IMG/VR virus record: IMGVR_UViG_3300025009_000193
Location: 1 to 43,285 of that record
Origin: a virus
Direction: 5' to 3' (one strand)
Length of the DNA stretch: 43,285 nucleotides
The position numbers were made by a program, and so were the translations under genes. Below the pieces are notes generated by a model that was given only the letters and a program-made list of their open reading frames with translations, ran no database searches and was not told where the DNA came from. Shown here piece by piece: positions 21,451-30,751 of this stretch (its first letter is position 1; every line of letters starts with the position of its first letter).

Positions 21451-23118
21451 ATGAATGTTCTTGATCCAGTAGAGAATCTTTTAGTATCAGTAATAGCAGT
21501 TGCCCCAAGTCCAGCAGTTTCAGGAACTACTTTCACTGTAGCAACAGGACACGGCGCACTTTTTCCAGACCCCGCAACAGACGGAGCATACAATCTTGTC
21601 ATATATCCAACGGGTATAGCAACAACGAGATTTAATTCAACCATAGTTCGCGTAACAGGTAGGACAGGAGACGTGTTTACAGTAACCAGAGATGTTGAGG
21701 GGAGTAATACAAGAGAGATTTTAGAGGGAGATGAAGTCGCTATGAATATAACGGCTAAGATGATGACTGATATTGACGCGGCTTTAGCAACAATACCAAC
21801 AGATGTTTCAGAGTTGGCAGATAGTACAGGAGTAATTCCAACAGATGTTTCCAATTTAACTGATTCGTCAGATTTGATTAAGGAAGATGTTAGTGAGTTA
21901 ACAGATACGACCAGTTTGATTAGTGGGAAAATTAGTAAAGCACCAAATGTAACTACAATAGATGACACTGGAATAGCAGACGGAGAGATAGCGGTTTTTG
22001 ATTTAACGAACAAAGCCATTGAAACAAGTAATGTAACGATAGCAACAACGGTTGGAGCTGACGACAGTACAGTACCAACAAGTGCTGCAGTTGCTACATT
22101 AGTTAATTCAAAGTTGTTTACATGGATAGGAGATTGGTCTTCACCAACGGCGTTTGCTTTATACGACGCAGTTCAAAATAAGGGTAGTAGTTATGTGTGT
22201 AAATCAGCACACACTTCAGGAGCTTCTACAGAGCCAGGAGTAGGTGCAAGTTGGACAACTGTATGGGATTTATTTGTAGAAGGTATAGGTGGTAATAGTT
22301 TACAAACAGACTGTAGTGGTGGAACTTCTGATACTTACGGAGCATTGAGTGGCTTGGTCAATAGTTCAAACACAGTTTATACAGTTAGTCTTGGGAGTTA
22401 TGTAAGTGGCTCTTTGAGAGTATATCTAAACGGACAATTACAAACACAGGGAAGTGGTGAGGACTGGTCAGAAACAACACCAGCTTCTGGTACATTTACC
22501 TTTGCAACAGCTCCAACAACAGGAGATATTATAATAGCAGTTTATCAATTCACAACGGGCTCAACAGGTAATGCTGATACGCTAGATGGATTACATGGGG
22601 CAAGTTATGCAACAATAACTGGAACAGAGACATTAACTAATAAGACCTTAACAAGTCCTAAGTTAAATGAAGATGTTGCCTTAACCTCTACAAGTGCAGA
22701 GTTAAATGCTTTAGATGGACAGACTGGGGCTTGGGTTTCTTATACTCCAACCTTTGCAAATATAACACTTGGGAACGGAAGTGTTGATGGGGATTATATT
22801 CAAATAGGCAAACTGGTGTTCTTTAAGGCGAAAGTAACTCTTGGGTCTACGAGTTCTATAACAAATAGCCCAACCGTAAGCTTACCAGTAACAGCCTCTA
22901 GCTTTTATGCTACTTTTTCTGGGTCTATTGGTACTTGTGATTTAGTAGACACTGGGGTTAAAGACTACATAGGTGGGCTTAGGTTAAACTCTACTACGGT
23001 TGCAGGTCTATTGATACTTGGTTCAAGTGGGCTTACTACTGCAATATCCTCCACAGTTCCCTTTACTTGGGCTACTGGAGACCAATTATTAGCACAGGGA
23101 TTTTACGAAGCAGCTTAA
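21451..23118 (+). CDS. Tail fibre protein with carbohydrate-binding-like segment
   Basis: 555 residues. The N-terminus (1-110) is beta-rich with the VTRDVEGS pattern common at fibre bases. A coiled segment follows (about 115-160: DVSELADSTGVI repeated). At about 225-275 the W-G-W...YDAVQNKGSSYVC...HTSG...W order resembles small chitin/cellulose-binding modules. Residues about 375-420 have the LTNKTLTSPKL fibre repeat, and the C-terminal third looks like a receptor-binding beta domain. Predicted to contact the host surface. Confidence 0.75.
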   Translation: MNVLDPVENLLVSVIAVAPSPAVSGTTFTVATGHGALFPDPATDGAYNLVIYPTGIATTRFNSTIVRVTGRTGDVFTVTRDVEGSNTREILEGDEVAMNITAKMMTDIDAALATIPTDVSELADSTGVIPTDVSNLTDSSDLIKEDVSELTDTTSLISGKISKAPNVTTIDDTGIADGEIAVFDLTNKAIETSNVTIATTVGADDSTVPTSAAVATLVNSKLFTWIGDWSSPTAFALYDAVQNKGSSYVCKSAHTSGASTEPGVGASWTTVWDLFVEGIGGNSLQTDCSGGTSDTYGALSGLVNSSNTVYTVSLGSYVSGSLRVYLNGQLQTQGSGEDWSETTPASGTFTFATAPTTGDIIIAVYQFTTGSTGNADTLDGLHGASYATITGTETLTNKTLTSPKLNEDVALTSTSAELNALDGQTGAWVSYTPTFANITLGNGSVDGDYIQIGKLVFFKAKVTLGSTSSITNSPTVSLPVTASSFYATFSGSIGTCDLVDTGVKDYIGGLRLNSTTVAGLLILGSSGLTTAISSTVPFTWATGDQLLAQGFYEAA

Positions 23119-23135
23119 CTTTTAACTAAACAACA

Positions 23136-23777
23136 ATGGGACAAACTTTAATAGCGAACAGACAAATAAGTGGAGGTTTAGATGGTTGGATACCAGCAGA
23201 ACAGACTTGGACTTATGCTAGTGCTACTACAATAACAGTTCCTTCTGGTGCTGCAAGTAAGTATCAAAAGGGAGATAAGATTAAGCTAACACAAACAACA
23301 GTTAAGTATTTTTACATAGTAAGTGTAGCAGATACAGTTTTAACAGTAACGGGTGGTAGTGATTACACAGTGGCAGATGCAGCAATTACACTTCCGTACT
23401 TTAGTAAGATAGAAAATCCTCAAGGGTTTCCACATTGGTTTAATTACACAGCTACAATAGGTGGGTTCTCCTCTGCACCAACTATGATAACAAAGTTCAA
23501 ATTAAGTGCCACTTCATGTGTTTTAAACTTGGCTTCAACAACAAATGGTACTAGTAATGCCACCACATATACAGTTTCCCTTCCTATTACAGCTAAAACG
23601 CAAACAAACTATAGCTGGAGGGCATGGGCACTTGTAACAGATAATGGTACTGGGGCTAATGGTTCTCTTTATATTGGTAGTGGGGGAGGGAGTCTCTCCT
23701 TTTACAAAGATTCACTTGGTTCGTTTACTAGCAGTGGACTCAAGTCAGGAAACGGACAGGTTATTTACGAGATTTAA
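23136..23777 (+). CDS. Beta-rich fibre or tip protein
   Basis: 213 residues, rich in Thr, Ser and Gly. Its C-terminal portion (ITAKTQTNYSWRAWALVTDNGTGANGSLYIGSG region) resembles the C-terminal domain of the preceding fibre (same theme of TxVSLPxT and a late glycine-rich hairpin), suggesting a related receptor-facing fold. It follows the fibre gene with a 17-base gap. Confidence 0.6.
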   Translation: MGQTLIANRQISGGLDGWIPAEQTWTYASATTITVPSGAASKYQKGDKIKLTQTTVKYFYIVSVADTVLTVTGGSDYTVADAAITLPYFSKIENPQGFPHWFNYTATIGGFSSAPTMITKFKLSATSCVLNLASTTNGTSNATTYTVSLPITAKTQTNYSWRAWALVTDNGTGANGSLYIGSGGGSLSFYKDSLGSFTSSGLKSGNGQVIYEI

Positions 23778-23811
23778 CCTGTGCATACCTTTAACTTAAC
23801 TAGGAATACAA

Positions 23812-24954
23812 ATGGCAGTAGTAACGATAGATAGCTATAGTGAAAGTAATAGTAATAATAGTTATGATGTAACAGAAACTAGCCATTATGTAGGTCAGTC
23901 ATTTAGTGTATCAAGAAGTTGGTTACTTCATAGTTGTAAGTTTTACCTTTGTAGAGATAGTACAAGTGTAGTTGAAGATACTGTTGCTTTAGTAACCCCA
24001 CATCAAGGTGTTTATGGGACAAGTTCAACTGTAAGTGGTGGGGAATTAGCTACTTCAGACACCGTAAGTGCAAGTGGGTTTGGACTCTTAACCTTTGGAC
24101 TTGTTACTTACAACTTTACTGGTAATCAAAAAATTCGCCTTGTACCAAATACTAAATATTGTTTAGTCTCATATCGTTATAGTGGTGCTGATAATGTATT
24201 TGTAGGGCTTGATACGGCATCTCCAACTCATGATGGAAACGAATTTGTAGTTGGAACTCCAAATGCTAATAAAGATGCTATCTTTTATGTGTATGGAGAA
24301 GAAACAGTAGCAGAACTAACTACTCAGAATTGCTCTTCTGTAACCTCTAATTCAGCTGTTGGTAATGGTACTATTACTATTGCAGGTGGTGTAGATGTTA
24401 CAAGGAGGGGGTTTTGTTATAAAACAGGAACAACAGGCGACCCAACAGTAAGTGATTCAGTTGTATATGACGATGGTACATTTGTGGAAGGTACTTATAC
24501 AAAATCTATAACAGGATTAAGTGGGGGAACAAACTATAGAGTAAGGGCATATTGTATTAACAGTATAGGAACAAGTTATGGCTCCACAGTACAGCTTACT
24601 ACGAGTGCTGCATTTGCACCAACTGTAACAACTACAACCACAAGCAGGCTTGGAAAAACAGTGGTTAGTTTTGGGGGGAATGTAACAGATGCAGGAGACA
24701 CTGCTGTAACTGATAGGGGTATTTACTGGGGAACTAGTGAGTTTAGTCAATCAAATAAGATAGTTTCAACCAGTGGGAGTGGTGCATATTCTATTGTAAT
24801 AACAGGATTAACTGCCGACACAACTTATTATTACAAGGCGTATGCAACAAATAGTGTTGGTACAAGTTACGGTGATGTGATAATGTTTAAGACGGGAGGG
24901 GATACGCCTACTGCAGGGGTAGGTTACCCACTGCCACCAAGTAATTTAACTTAA
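23812..24954 (+). CDS. Fibre protein with two FN3-like domains
   Basis: 380 residues. Residues about 1-165 form a jelly-roll-like N-terminal domain. Two Ig/FN3-like repeats follow (about 165-265 and 268-365) with the hallmarks RGFCYKTG or RGIYWGTS, then ITGL...TYYxxAYxxNSxGTSYG. Such modules are common in surface proteins and fibres and often bind sugars or act as spacers. The protein is probably attached to the tail or fibres. Confidence 0.7.
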   Translation: MAVVTIDSYSESNSNNSYDVTETSHYVGQSFSVSRSWLLHSCKFYLCRDSTSVVEDTVALVTPHQGVYGTSSTVSGGELATSDTVSASGFGLLTFGLVTYNFTGNQKIRLVPNTKYCLVSYRYSGADNVFVGLDTASPTHDGNEFVVGTPNANKDAIFYVYGEETVAELTTQNCSSVTSNSAVGNGTITIAGGVDVTRRGFCYKTGTTGDPTVSDSVVYDDGTFVEGTYTKSITGLSGGTNYRVRAYCINSIGTSYGSTVQLTTSAAFAPTVTTTTTSRLGKTVVSFGGNVTDAGDTAVTDRGIYWGTSEFSQSNKIVSTSGSGAYSIVITGLTADTTYYYKAYATNSVGTSYGDVIMFKTGGDTPTAGVGYPLPPSNLT

Positions 24955-24967
24955 TTATTTAAAAAAG

Positions 24968-25255
24968 ATGAAGGTAAAACCTAGTCAAGAGATACTGTTT
25001 TATGACGGGAATCCACTCAAAGACTCCGAGGGTAAAGTAATTTTACTCAAAGATTTAGTTGTTAACTCGGTCAATTCTGTGGACAAAGAAGAAGGAGGAG
25101 ACGACAAAGTAAAAGCATTTGAAATTAGTTTGAAAATGTACTCCTCACAAGAGGTAGAATTAACTATAGAAGAAAGAAGTTATATTTTGAAGAAAGCGGA
25201 GAAAACTCTAGTACCAATCGCTTATGGAAGACTCAAACAAATACTAGAACAATAA
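24968..25255 (+). CDS. Small hypothetical protein in fibre block
   Basis: 95 residues starting MKVKPSQEILFYDGNPLKD. Its beginning has a short strand pair that resembles small tail-assembly proteins; the C-terminal half is helical (EERSYILKKAEKTLVPIAYGRLKQILEQ). It sits between fibre genes and may be a chaperone for fibre assembly; this is a guess from position and size. Confidence 0.55.
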   Translation: MKVKPSQEILFYDGNPLKDSEGKVILLKDLVVNSVNSVDKEEGGDDKVKAFEISLKMYSSQEVELTIEERSYILKKAEKTLVPIAYGRLKQILEQ

Positions 25256-25271
25256 TTTAACATGAGAAACC

Positions 25272-25898
25272 ATGTCTGGAATTGGAAGTATACAATACGC
25301 AAGTGTCCAATATGCACAGCCTCAAAGAGGTTCTTTTTCTAGGTACAAGTTCTTTCAAGAAATACTTCAAATACAAGACACGGCTTCGTTTAAAACTAGT
25401 AAACTATTTTCAGACATCTTACAAATTAGCGATCTAATGAGTTATCTTAAGAGTGCTTTTGCTACCTTTGTGGACAACATTTCACTTGAAGAACTTCCTT
25501 TTAGGGTGTCTGTTAAAAAGGCGTTTACAGAAACACTAAACATTGTAGACAGTGTAGTCTCTCTTATTACTGGTTATTTATTTGTAGACGCAATTAGTAT
25601 TGCGGAAAACTATTCTTCAAAAACCAGTAAGGCTTTTAGAGACGCACTTACTTTTACAGAGTGTATGCTTAGAAAGTTAGACGGTTTTTACGTACTTTGG
25701 AAAAAGAGACTGTATGAAACCGCACTTGCTTATGCTAAAAGAGCTAGACCTACTCTTACTGAGTATGCTAAGAGAGACAATGTAACAGCAGTTTGGGCTA
25801 AGAAAGTAAGACCTACTGACACTACTTTTGCAAAAAAGACTTTTGCTACTTCTGTTTGGGAAAAGAAAGATAGACCAAAGAGGTGCGAGACCGAATAA
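25272..25898 (+). CDS. Virion protein with short internal repeats
   Basis: 208 residues. The N-terminal two thirds repeat a roughly 25-residue pattern (FQEILQIQDTAS, FSDILQISDLMS, FTETLNIVDSVV, FVDAISIAENYS, FRDALTFTECM). The C-terminus repeats a basic aromatic unit (WKKRLYETALAYAKRARPT and similar). Such repeats are common in tail proteins. I used ATG 25272 because an upstream ATG (25262) opens another frame that closes after 25 codons. Confidence 0.6.
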   Translation: MSGIGSIQYASVQYAQPQRGSFSRYKFFQEILQIQDTASFKTSKLFSDILQISDLMSYLKSAFATFVDNISLEELPFRVSVKKAFTETLNIVDSVVSLITGYLFVDAISIAENYSSKTSKAFRDALTFTECMLRKLDGFYVLWKKRLYETALAYAKRARPTLTEYAKRDNVTAVWAKKVRPTDTTFAKKTFATSVWEKKDRPKRCETE

Positions 25899-25914
25899 TT
25901 TTATATAATAGAAT

Positions 25915-27888
25915 ATGAAAGAAATCACAATAAATCAAATAAACCAAGGGGGTATAGCAGACAGTAAGTACATGGGAGAATATGGTTCAGTAGCTTCAAG
26001 TGTTGGTTTAGATTTACACAGTATTCCTGGTGTTATTCAAAGTAATTATAGACTAGCCAAAGAAAGTGGGACAACAATAGACGAATTTTGTAAAGTAATT
26101 GTTCCAAGCTCAGAAGGAAATACTTATTTCTTTAGTAGTACATCAGGTAAGATTTGGATAAGAAGTTCGCTTGGCGTTTACTCTCTTAAATATACTACAG
26201 TTCCCACGGGTGGAAGTGCAGCGTGTTTAGGTGCAACTGAATTTGACGGGTATATATATTGGGCAACAGAGAGATACTTATACAGAGTACCAGTAAACTC
26301 AAGTGGTTGGGGTTCACTCCAAACAGCTTGGTCAAATGTGTTAGCTTACGACTCTACTGATGTTGTGGCTCACAACGGAGTTAATTATGTAGCAACAACT
26401 GCTCACGACGCAACAAGACTTATTACACAACCGAATATTAGAATGCACACTACAAAAACAGATATTAAATACGACGCATTCTCAAGAGCAACTGGATCTT
26501 CAATAGTGACTTCAGCTGCAGGAAATATAGGTTTTACAGCAACAACAGATGATATAACAGCTGACGCAGCAAAGATTCAAGAAGCTACTTACTTGGTTTA
26601 CTTATCAGACGCAGGTGTAATTACAGTTCTTAAAGGTGCAACGGCAGATGAAGACTTGTCCGTATGTCCAGACTTACCAGCTGGTGCTTATGGAAAAATG
26701 GGAGAGGTTTTAATTCAAGTTGCAGCTGGTGCTACTAACTTTGACGCTTCTACTGACGAGTTAGACGAAGCTCATTTAACAGTGGTTTTCACAGACGCAG
26801 ATATGTTGACATTAGCAGAAACAGCACCAGGGACAGTAGTTGGTGCAACTTATTGGACAACAACTCTTCCAGATTATGCAGTTGAGTGGGCTACTTTTAC
26901 CGCACAAGACAATGCGTATCACCCTATGATTGCTTTTGGTAATAACCTCTGGATAGGAGACGGGCATTTTGTGGCTAATGTTTACAATAGTTTATTTACA
27001 GCCAATGCTCTTGATTTACCAAACGAGCAAAGAATAAGAACGCTTGGAAAATTAGATATACAACTAGCAATAGGAACTTATGTTAACAACAATGTAAACA
27101 AATCTACGATATTTAGGTGGGACACTTGGAGTGTGTCTTGGAACATGGACGACACGGTTGAAGAAATTGGTGTTAACGCATTCATTCCGATTGATAATTA
27201 TTTTTATGTAGCAGTTGGTCAAGAGGGTAATGTTTATGCCTACGACAACAACATGTTATATCTTGTAAAACGCATACCAGGAGATTACTCCACTACTAAA
27301 GCTTCTATCATATATCCTAACGCCACTGCTTACTTCAAGGGTAGACCGTTGTTTGGCGTATCAAACGGTGCTACTGCCTCTGGTGCAACTCCTGGTATCT
27401 ATGGGTTAGCAACGGTTAACCCAAGGTTGTATAACAGGGTTTTAACCCTAGAGTATATTCCTTCTTCTACGTCAGACACATTAGAAATAGGTGCTATGGC
27501 GAGTCAGGGAAACAATTTGTTTGTGAGCTGGAAGAATGGTTCTAGTTACGGAGTAGACAATATAGATTATACTACAAGGTATGCAGGTGCTTATTTGGAA
27601 AGTAGGGTAATTCATTTAGACAGAAGTGAGTCTAATATATATACGCAGTTTGTTATTGGTTATGTTACTATGCCAACGAACTGTTCAGTTCAAGCGTATG
27701 TAAAACAGAACTATGCAACCAGCTGGACGGAGATTGTTTTAAGCAAAGACGTAATTAGAAACAGATATTATTCTGATTTAAGATTAGAAAGCAATACATT
27801 AGAGTTTAAAGTGGTATTAAATAGTAGTACAACAAACTCTCCTGTAATTGATTACATAAGCTTAATGGGAAACGAAAGTGGTGAATAG
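25915..27888 (+). CDS. Large fibre-region protein with inserted beta module
   Basis: 657 residues. Residues about 30-180 and 310-500 contain repeated strand motifs with WATERYLYRVP and NLWIGDG, suggesting a propeller-like or other repeated-strand body. Residues about 184-302 are a single copy of the module that occurs three times in the protein at 17626 (same GFTATTDDI... CPDLP... DASTDELDEAHLTV order). Its end overlaps the next gene by 11 bases. Probably a tail-tip or hub protein carrying the fibres. Confidence 0.65.
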   Translation: MKEITINQINQGGIADSKYMGEYGSVASSVGLDLHSIPGVIQSNYRLAKESGTTIDEFCKVIVPSSEGNTYFFSSTSGKIWIRSSLGVYSLKYTTVPTGGSAACLGATEFDGYIYWATERYLYRVPVNSSGWGSLQTAWSNVLAYDSTDVVAHNGVNYVATTAHDATRLITQPNIRMHTTKTDIKYDAFSRATGSSIVTSAAGNIGFTATTDDITADAAKIQEATYLVYLSDAGVITVLKGATADEDLSVCPDLPAGAYGKMGEVLIQVAAGATNFDASTDELDEAHLTVVFTDADMLTLAETAPGTVVGATYWTTTLPDYAVEWATFTAQDNAYHPMIAFGNNLWIGDGHFVANVYNSLFTANALDLPNEQRIRTLGKLDIQLAIGTYVNNNVNKSTIFRWDTWSVSWNMDDTVEEIGVNAFIPIDNYFYVAVGQEGNVYAYDNNMLYLVKRIPGDYSTTKASIIYPNATAYFKGRPLFGVSNGATASGATPGIYGLATVNPRLYNRVLTLEYIPSSTSDTLEIGAMASQGNNLFVSWKNGSSYGVDNIDYTTRYAGAYLESRVIHLDRSESNIYTQFVIGYVTMPTNCSVQAYVKQNYATSWTEIVLSKDVIRNRYYSDLRLESNTLEFKVVLNSSTTNSPVIDYISLMGNESGE

Positions 27889-29410
27889 TGGATTTGTAGA
27901 TGTAAGACCCTTAGAAACAAGCTCTGGTGAGGTAGCAAGAGAGAGTCTTTCTAATACGTTTCCTCCTTTAACAACGGAGGGTATGTTTAACAATCTTCAG
28001 GTTGGAGTGGGTAACTATGTTTTCCATGTGTCAGAAGAGGGAATGTGGTTAGGCGCAGAGAAGTTTGAAGACGCGCCTTTTAAGGTTAGTATGGACGGAA
28101 CAACAACCATTGGTGGTGGTTCTATTGCAGGTGCGCTCTATGTTGGAGAAGCGGCCGAAGATATTAATACCCATACAACAACCATTAGTGGTAATAGAAT
28201 AACAACAGGAACGATTACTGCAGACCAGATTGGTGTTGGTGCTATTGTTGCTAGTAAGATAGCGAGTGGTACAATAACTTCTGAAAAGATAGGTGCTGGT
28301 CAAATACTGGCAGTAAATATCGCAGCAGGAACTATTGCAGCAACTCATATTGCAACTGGAACAATAACAGGAACTCAACTTGCAGACGGATCAGTTAGTG
28401 ATGTTAAGATAGCTAATGCTACTATTAGTGGTGGTAAGATACAAAATGGAACTATAACAGGAACTAATATTGCAGGTGGAACAATTACTGGGACTAACAT
28501 AGCAGGTGGTACGATAACTGGCGCAAATATTGCAGGTGGTACAATTAGTGGTGCAAACATTGTAAATGCAACAATAACAAACACGCACATAGCGAATGTC
28601 TCTGCAGATAAATTAACTGCTGGAACAATTTATGTTGGATACTCAGGAAGACCAGGTACTATAGTTTTAAACAGAAACGGTACTGACGGATTTTTAACTT
28701 GGACAGGTGGTAATAAGATATGGTCGGACGGTTCTCAGTATATGGGACTTATGGCAAACGGAGAGAGATTTTACTTTTATACTGGAGGTGTTATTTACGC
28801 ACTTTTTCAAAGATATCAACAGGCTTCTTTTTATACAGGTATTTCTGCTTCTGGTGCTAGGTCGTATATATATGGTGGACTAACAGTTTCAGATACAGGT
28901 GCTACGATAAACGGAGGAACGGTTGTTAATAACGGCTTAACACTAAGTGGAACTTCTAGTATGAATTGTCATATAAATAGTTCAGCTGGTACTTACAACC
29001 TTGGTGGTTCTTCTTCGTATTGGAACTATGTAAATGCTCGTGGTTTTACAACTCACTCGTTAACCAGCTTTGATAGTCCAGTTTTAATGCCCGAGGGAGA
29101 AATACTAGATGATATAAGTGCTTTGAAAGCAATTAAAGAAAGGATAGATATTGTAGACAGCAAAACAGGAAGAGTTCTTTTAGACAAGAGGTCTTTTCCA
29201 GTTGATGTTGTTATTAAAGCTGCTGATGAAAATGGTGTTGAATATGAAAGAGATGAAAACAATGACCCGTTAGTACCAGACGAAAGTGGAAAAATAGAAT
29301 CTAGACCAGACGCAGACGCAGTTGATTTGGTTCAATTTACCTCTTTGCTTTTTGGTGGATTTAAACAACTAGTTAAAAGGGTAGAGGAACTAGAAAAGAA
29401 GCTTAATTAA
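27878..29410 (+). CDS. Fibre protein with ten-residue beta repeats
   Basis: 510 residues. Residues about 105-250 are built from about 13 ten-residue units of the type GTITGTNIAG, a beta-helical or pentapeptide-like shaft. A globular part follows (about 250-390), then an acidic region (about 395-490) and a C-terminal coiled coil ending KRVEELEKKLN. The latter layout resembles fibres ending in an intramolecular chaperone, but the S74 catalytic Ser-Lys pattern is not seen. Confidence 0.7.
   Translation: MVNSGFVDVRPLETSSGEVARESLSNTFPPLTTEGMFNNLQVGVGNYVFHVSEEGMWLGAEKFEDAPFKVSMDGTTTIGGGSIAGALYVGEAAEDINTHTTTISGNRITTGTITADQIGVGAIVASKIASGTITSEKIGAGQILAVNIAAGTIAATHIATGTITGTQLADGSVSDVKIANATISGGKIQNGTITGTNIAGGTITGTNIAGGTITGANIAGGTISGANIVNATITNTHIANVSADKLTAGTIYVGYSGRPGTIVLNRNGTDGFLTWTGGNKIWSDGSQYMGLMANGERFYFYTGGVIYALFQRYQQASFYTGISASGARSYIYGGLTVSDTGATINGGTVVNNGLTLSGTSSMNCHINSSAGTYNLGGSSSYWNYVNARGFTTHSLTSFDSPVLMPEGEILDDISALKAIKERIDIVDSKTGRVLLDKRSFPVDVVIKAADENGVEYERDENNDPLVPDESGKIESRPDADAVDLVQFTSLLFGGFKQLVKRVEELEKKLN
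28220..28600 (+). repeat. Tandem 30-base coding repeats
   Basis: About 13 imperfect 30-base units encode the decapeptide repeats of the fibre shaft. The most similar copies (28455-28560) differ at a few bases only, so copy number can change by slippage or recombination and assembly here deserves care. Confidence 0.7.
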
Positions 29411-29427
29411 AATGTTAGAATATATAT

Positions 29428-30726
29428 ATGCCAGAAGTAATTGATCCAAACAACACACTAACCTCAATCCTTGGTGCAACGGTATTGCCAACTGCTCCAG
29501 AGATTGACGCTAACGGAGTACCTATAACACCCACATCAACGGGTGCAGAACAAACTCCACCTCCTACAACTCCAGAAGAGCTAGACGGAGACCTTTCGGC
29601 ATTTCAAAGAAATCAGCTTTTAGCAAGTTCTAACTTTGATAGCTACTTTGAGTCAGAAGAGGGACAAACTGCTGCTGCTAATTTAAGAGCAAACTTACTT
29701 CCTGGTGGAGAAGAAGCTCCAAAACCTCCAAGTTTAGTAGAACAGTTTGAAGCTAAAAGAGCAGAGTATGGACTTGATACACTGGAAGGGGAACTTAACA
29801 AACTTAAAGCTGAGGAAAGAGAACAACAGGCTATTAGGCGAGAAAGAATAGGAGCAACCTACGAGCAAAGAAGTAGAATGAGTGCTATTCAGGGGCAAGT
29901 AACCGAGGTTGAAAGACAAGAAATGGAGAGGTTAGATTTTATAGGAAGAGAAATACAATATCGTACAGACCTAATCAATAGTGCTTACAATGTAATAAAC
30001 CTTTATACCCAATTAACACAGCAAGATTGGCAGAATGCTAAAGAGTGGTGGACTACACAGTTTAATGCTAATATGGCTATTCACCAACAGTTACAAGCAG
30101 AGTATGAGTTTGAAAAGACCTTTGCACAACAGCAACTTGAGTGGCAGCAATCAGTTGCGACTGCTAACTTACAGATATATATTGGAATGATAACTAATGG
30201 ACAACTGTTCTACGACAATATGGACGAAGCAACTAAAACAGAAGTGGGTAGATTGGAAATTCAATCAGGTCTTGGTCTTGGTTTCCTTTCAAAAATACAA
30301 ATTGATCCTGATAAAGAAGTTAAAAACATTACTACAAGAGTTGCAGGTACTACAAAGTACGCAGATATTATTAGAATAAATCCAAGAACAGGAGCAGTTA
30401 CAGTTGAGACTATTAAATTAGGAAGTGAGTATACCCCAAGAGTTAGTGGTGGTGGGGGTAGTTCAAGTAGAAGTAGTTTTGATAGCTCTACAACAGCAAT
30501 AAAAGAAATGGATTCTTTACTTTGGAGTAAGAGAGGTTCTGATGACAACGTATCTCCAGCAACATACTCCGCTTTGAAACAACAATGGATTTCTCAAGGT
30601 GGTTCTTCGTATGGCTTTGATAAAGAGTTCTCTCGTTACATTAACGAAAACTACGCTTATAGAAATGCAAATGTATACCAACTTGACCCTTTGTTCTTAA
30701 AGGAAGCTGGTAGGGGTGGAGAATAA
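29428..30726 (+). CDS. Internal or ejection-type virion protein, putative
   Basis: 432 residues. A Pro/Thr-rich N-terminus (1-50) is followed by a long Glu/Gln/Lys coiled coil (about 100-250: ERQEMERLDFIGREIQYR, then QQLQAEYEFEKTFAQQQLEW) and a Gly/Ser linker (about 340-352) before a C-terminal helical part. It directly precedes the 2,077-residue protein. The pair resembles the long helical internal proteins ejected by podovirus-type phages, which is an inference from gene order and composition. Confidence 0.5.
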   Translation: MPEVIDPNNTLTSILGATVLPTAPEIDANGVPITPTSTGAEQTPPPTTPEELDGDLSAFQRNQLLASSNFDSYFESEEGQTAAANLRANLLPGGEEAPKPPSLVEQFEAKRAEYGLDTLEGELNKLKAEEREQQAIRRERIGATYEQRSRMSAIQGQVTEVERQEMERLDFIGREIQYRTDLINSAYNVINLYTQLTQQDWQNAKEWWTTQFNANMAIHQQLQAEYEFEKTFAQQQLEWQQSVATANLQIYIGMITNGQLFYDNMDEATKTEVGRLEIQSGLGLGFLSKIQIDPDKEVKNITTRVAGTTKYADIIRINPRTGAVTVETIKLGSEYTPRVSGGGGSSSRSSFDSSTTAIKEMDSLLWSKRGSDDNVSPATYSALKQQWISQGGSSYGFDKEFSRYINENYAYRNANVYQLDPLFLKEAGRGGE

Positions 30727-30751
30727 AAACATAAATTAATGACAAACACTT

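Noticed and set aside
28375-28590. Minus-strand frames with regular repeats
   Set aside because: They mirror the fibre decapeptide repeats on the other strand and have no independent support.
27878-29410. Intramolecular chaperone of peptidase S74 type at the fibre C-terminus
   Set aside because: The final coiled coil fits, but the expected catalytic Ser region (S-D-x-R-L-K) is not present.
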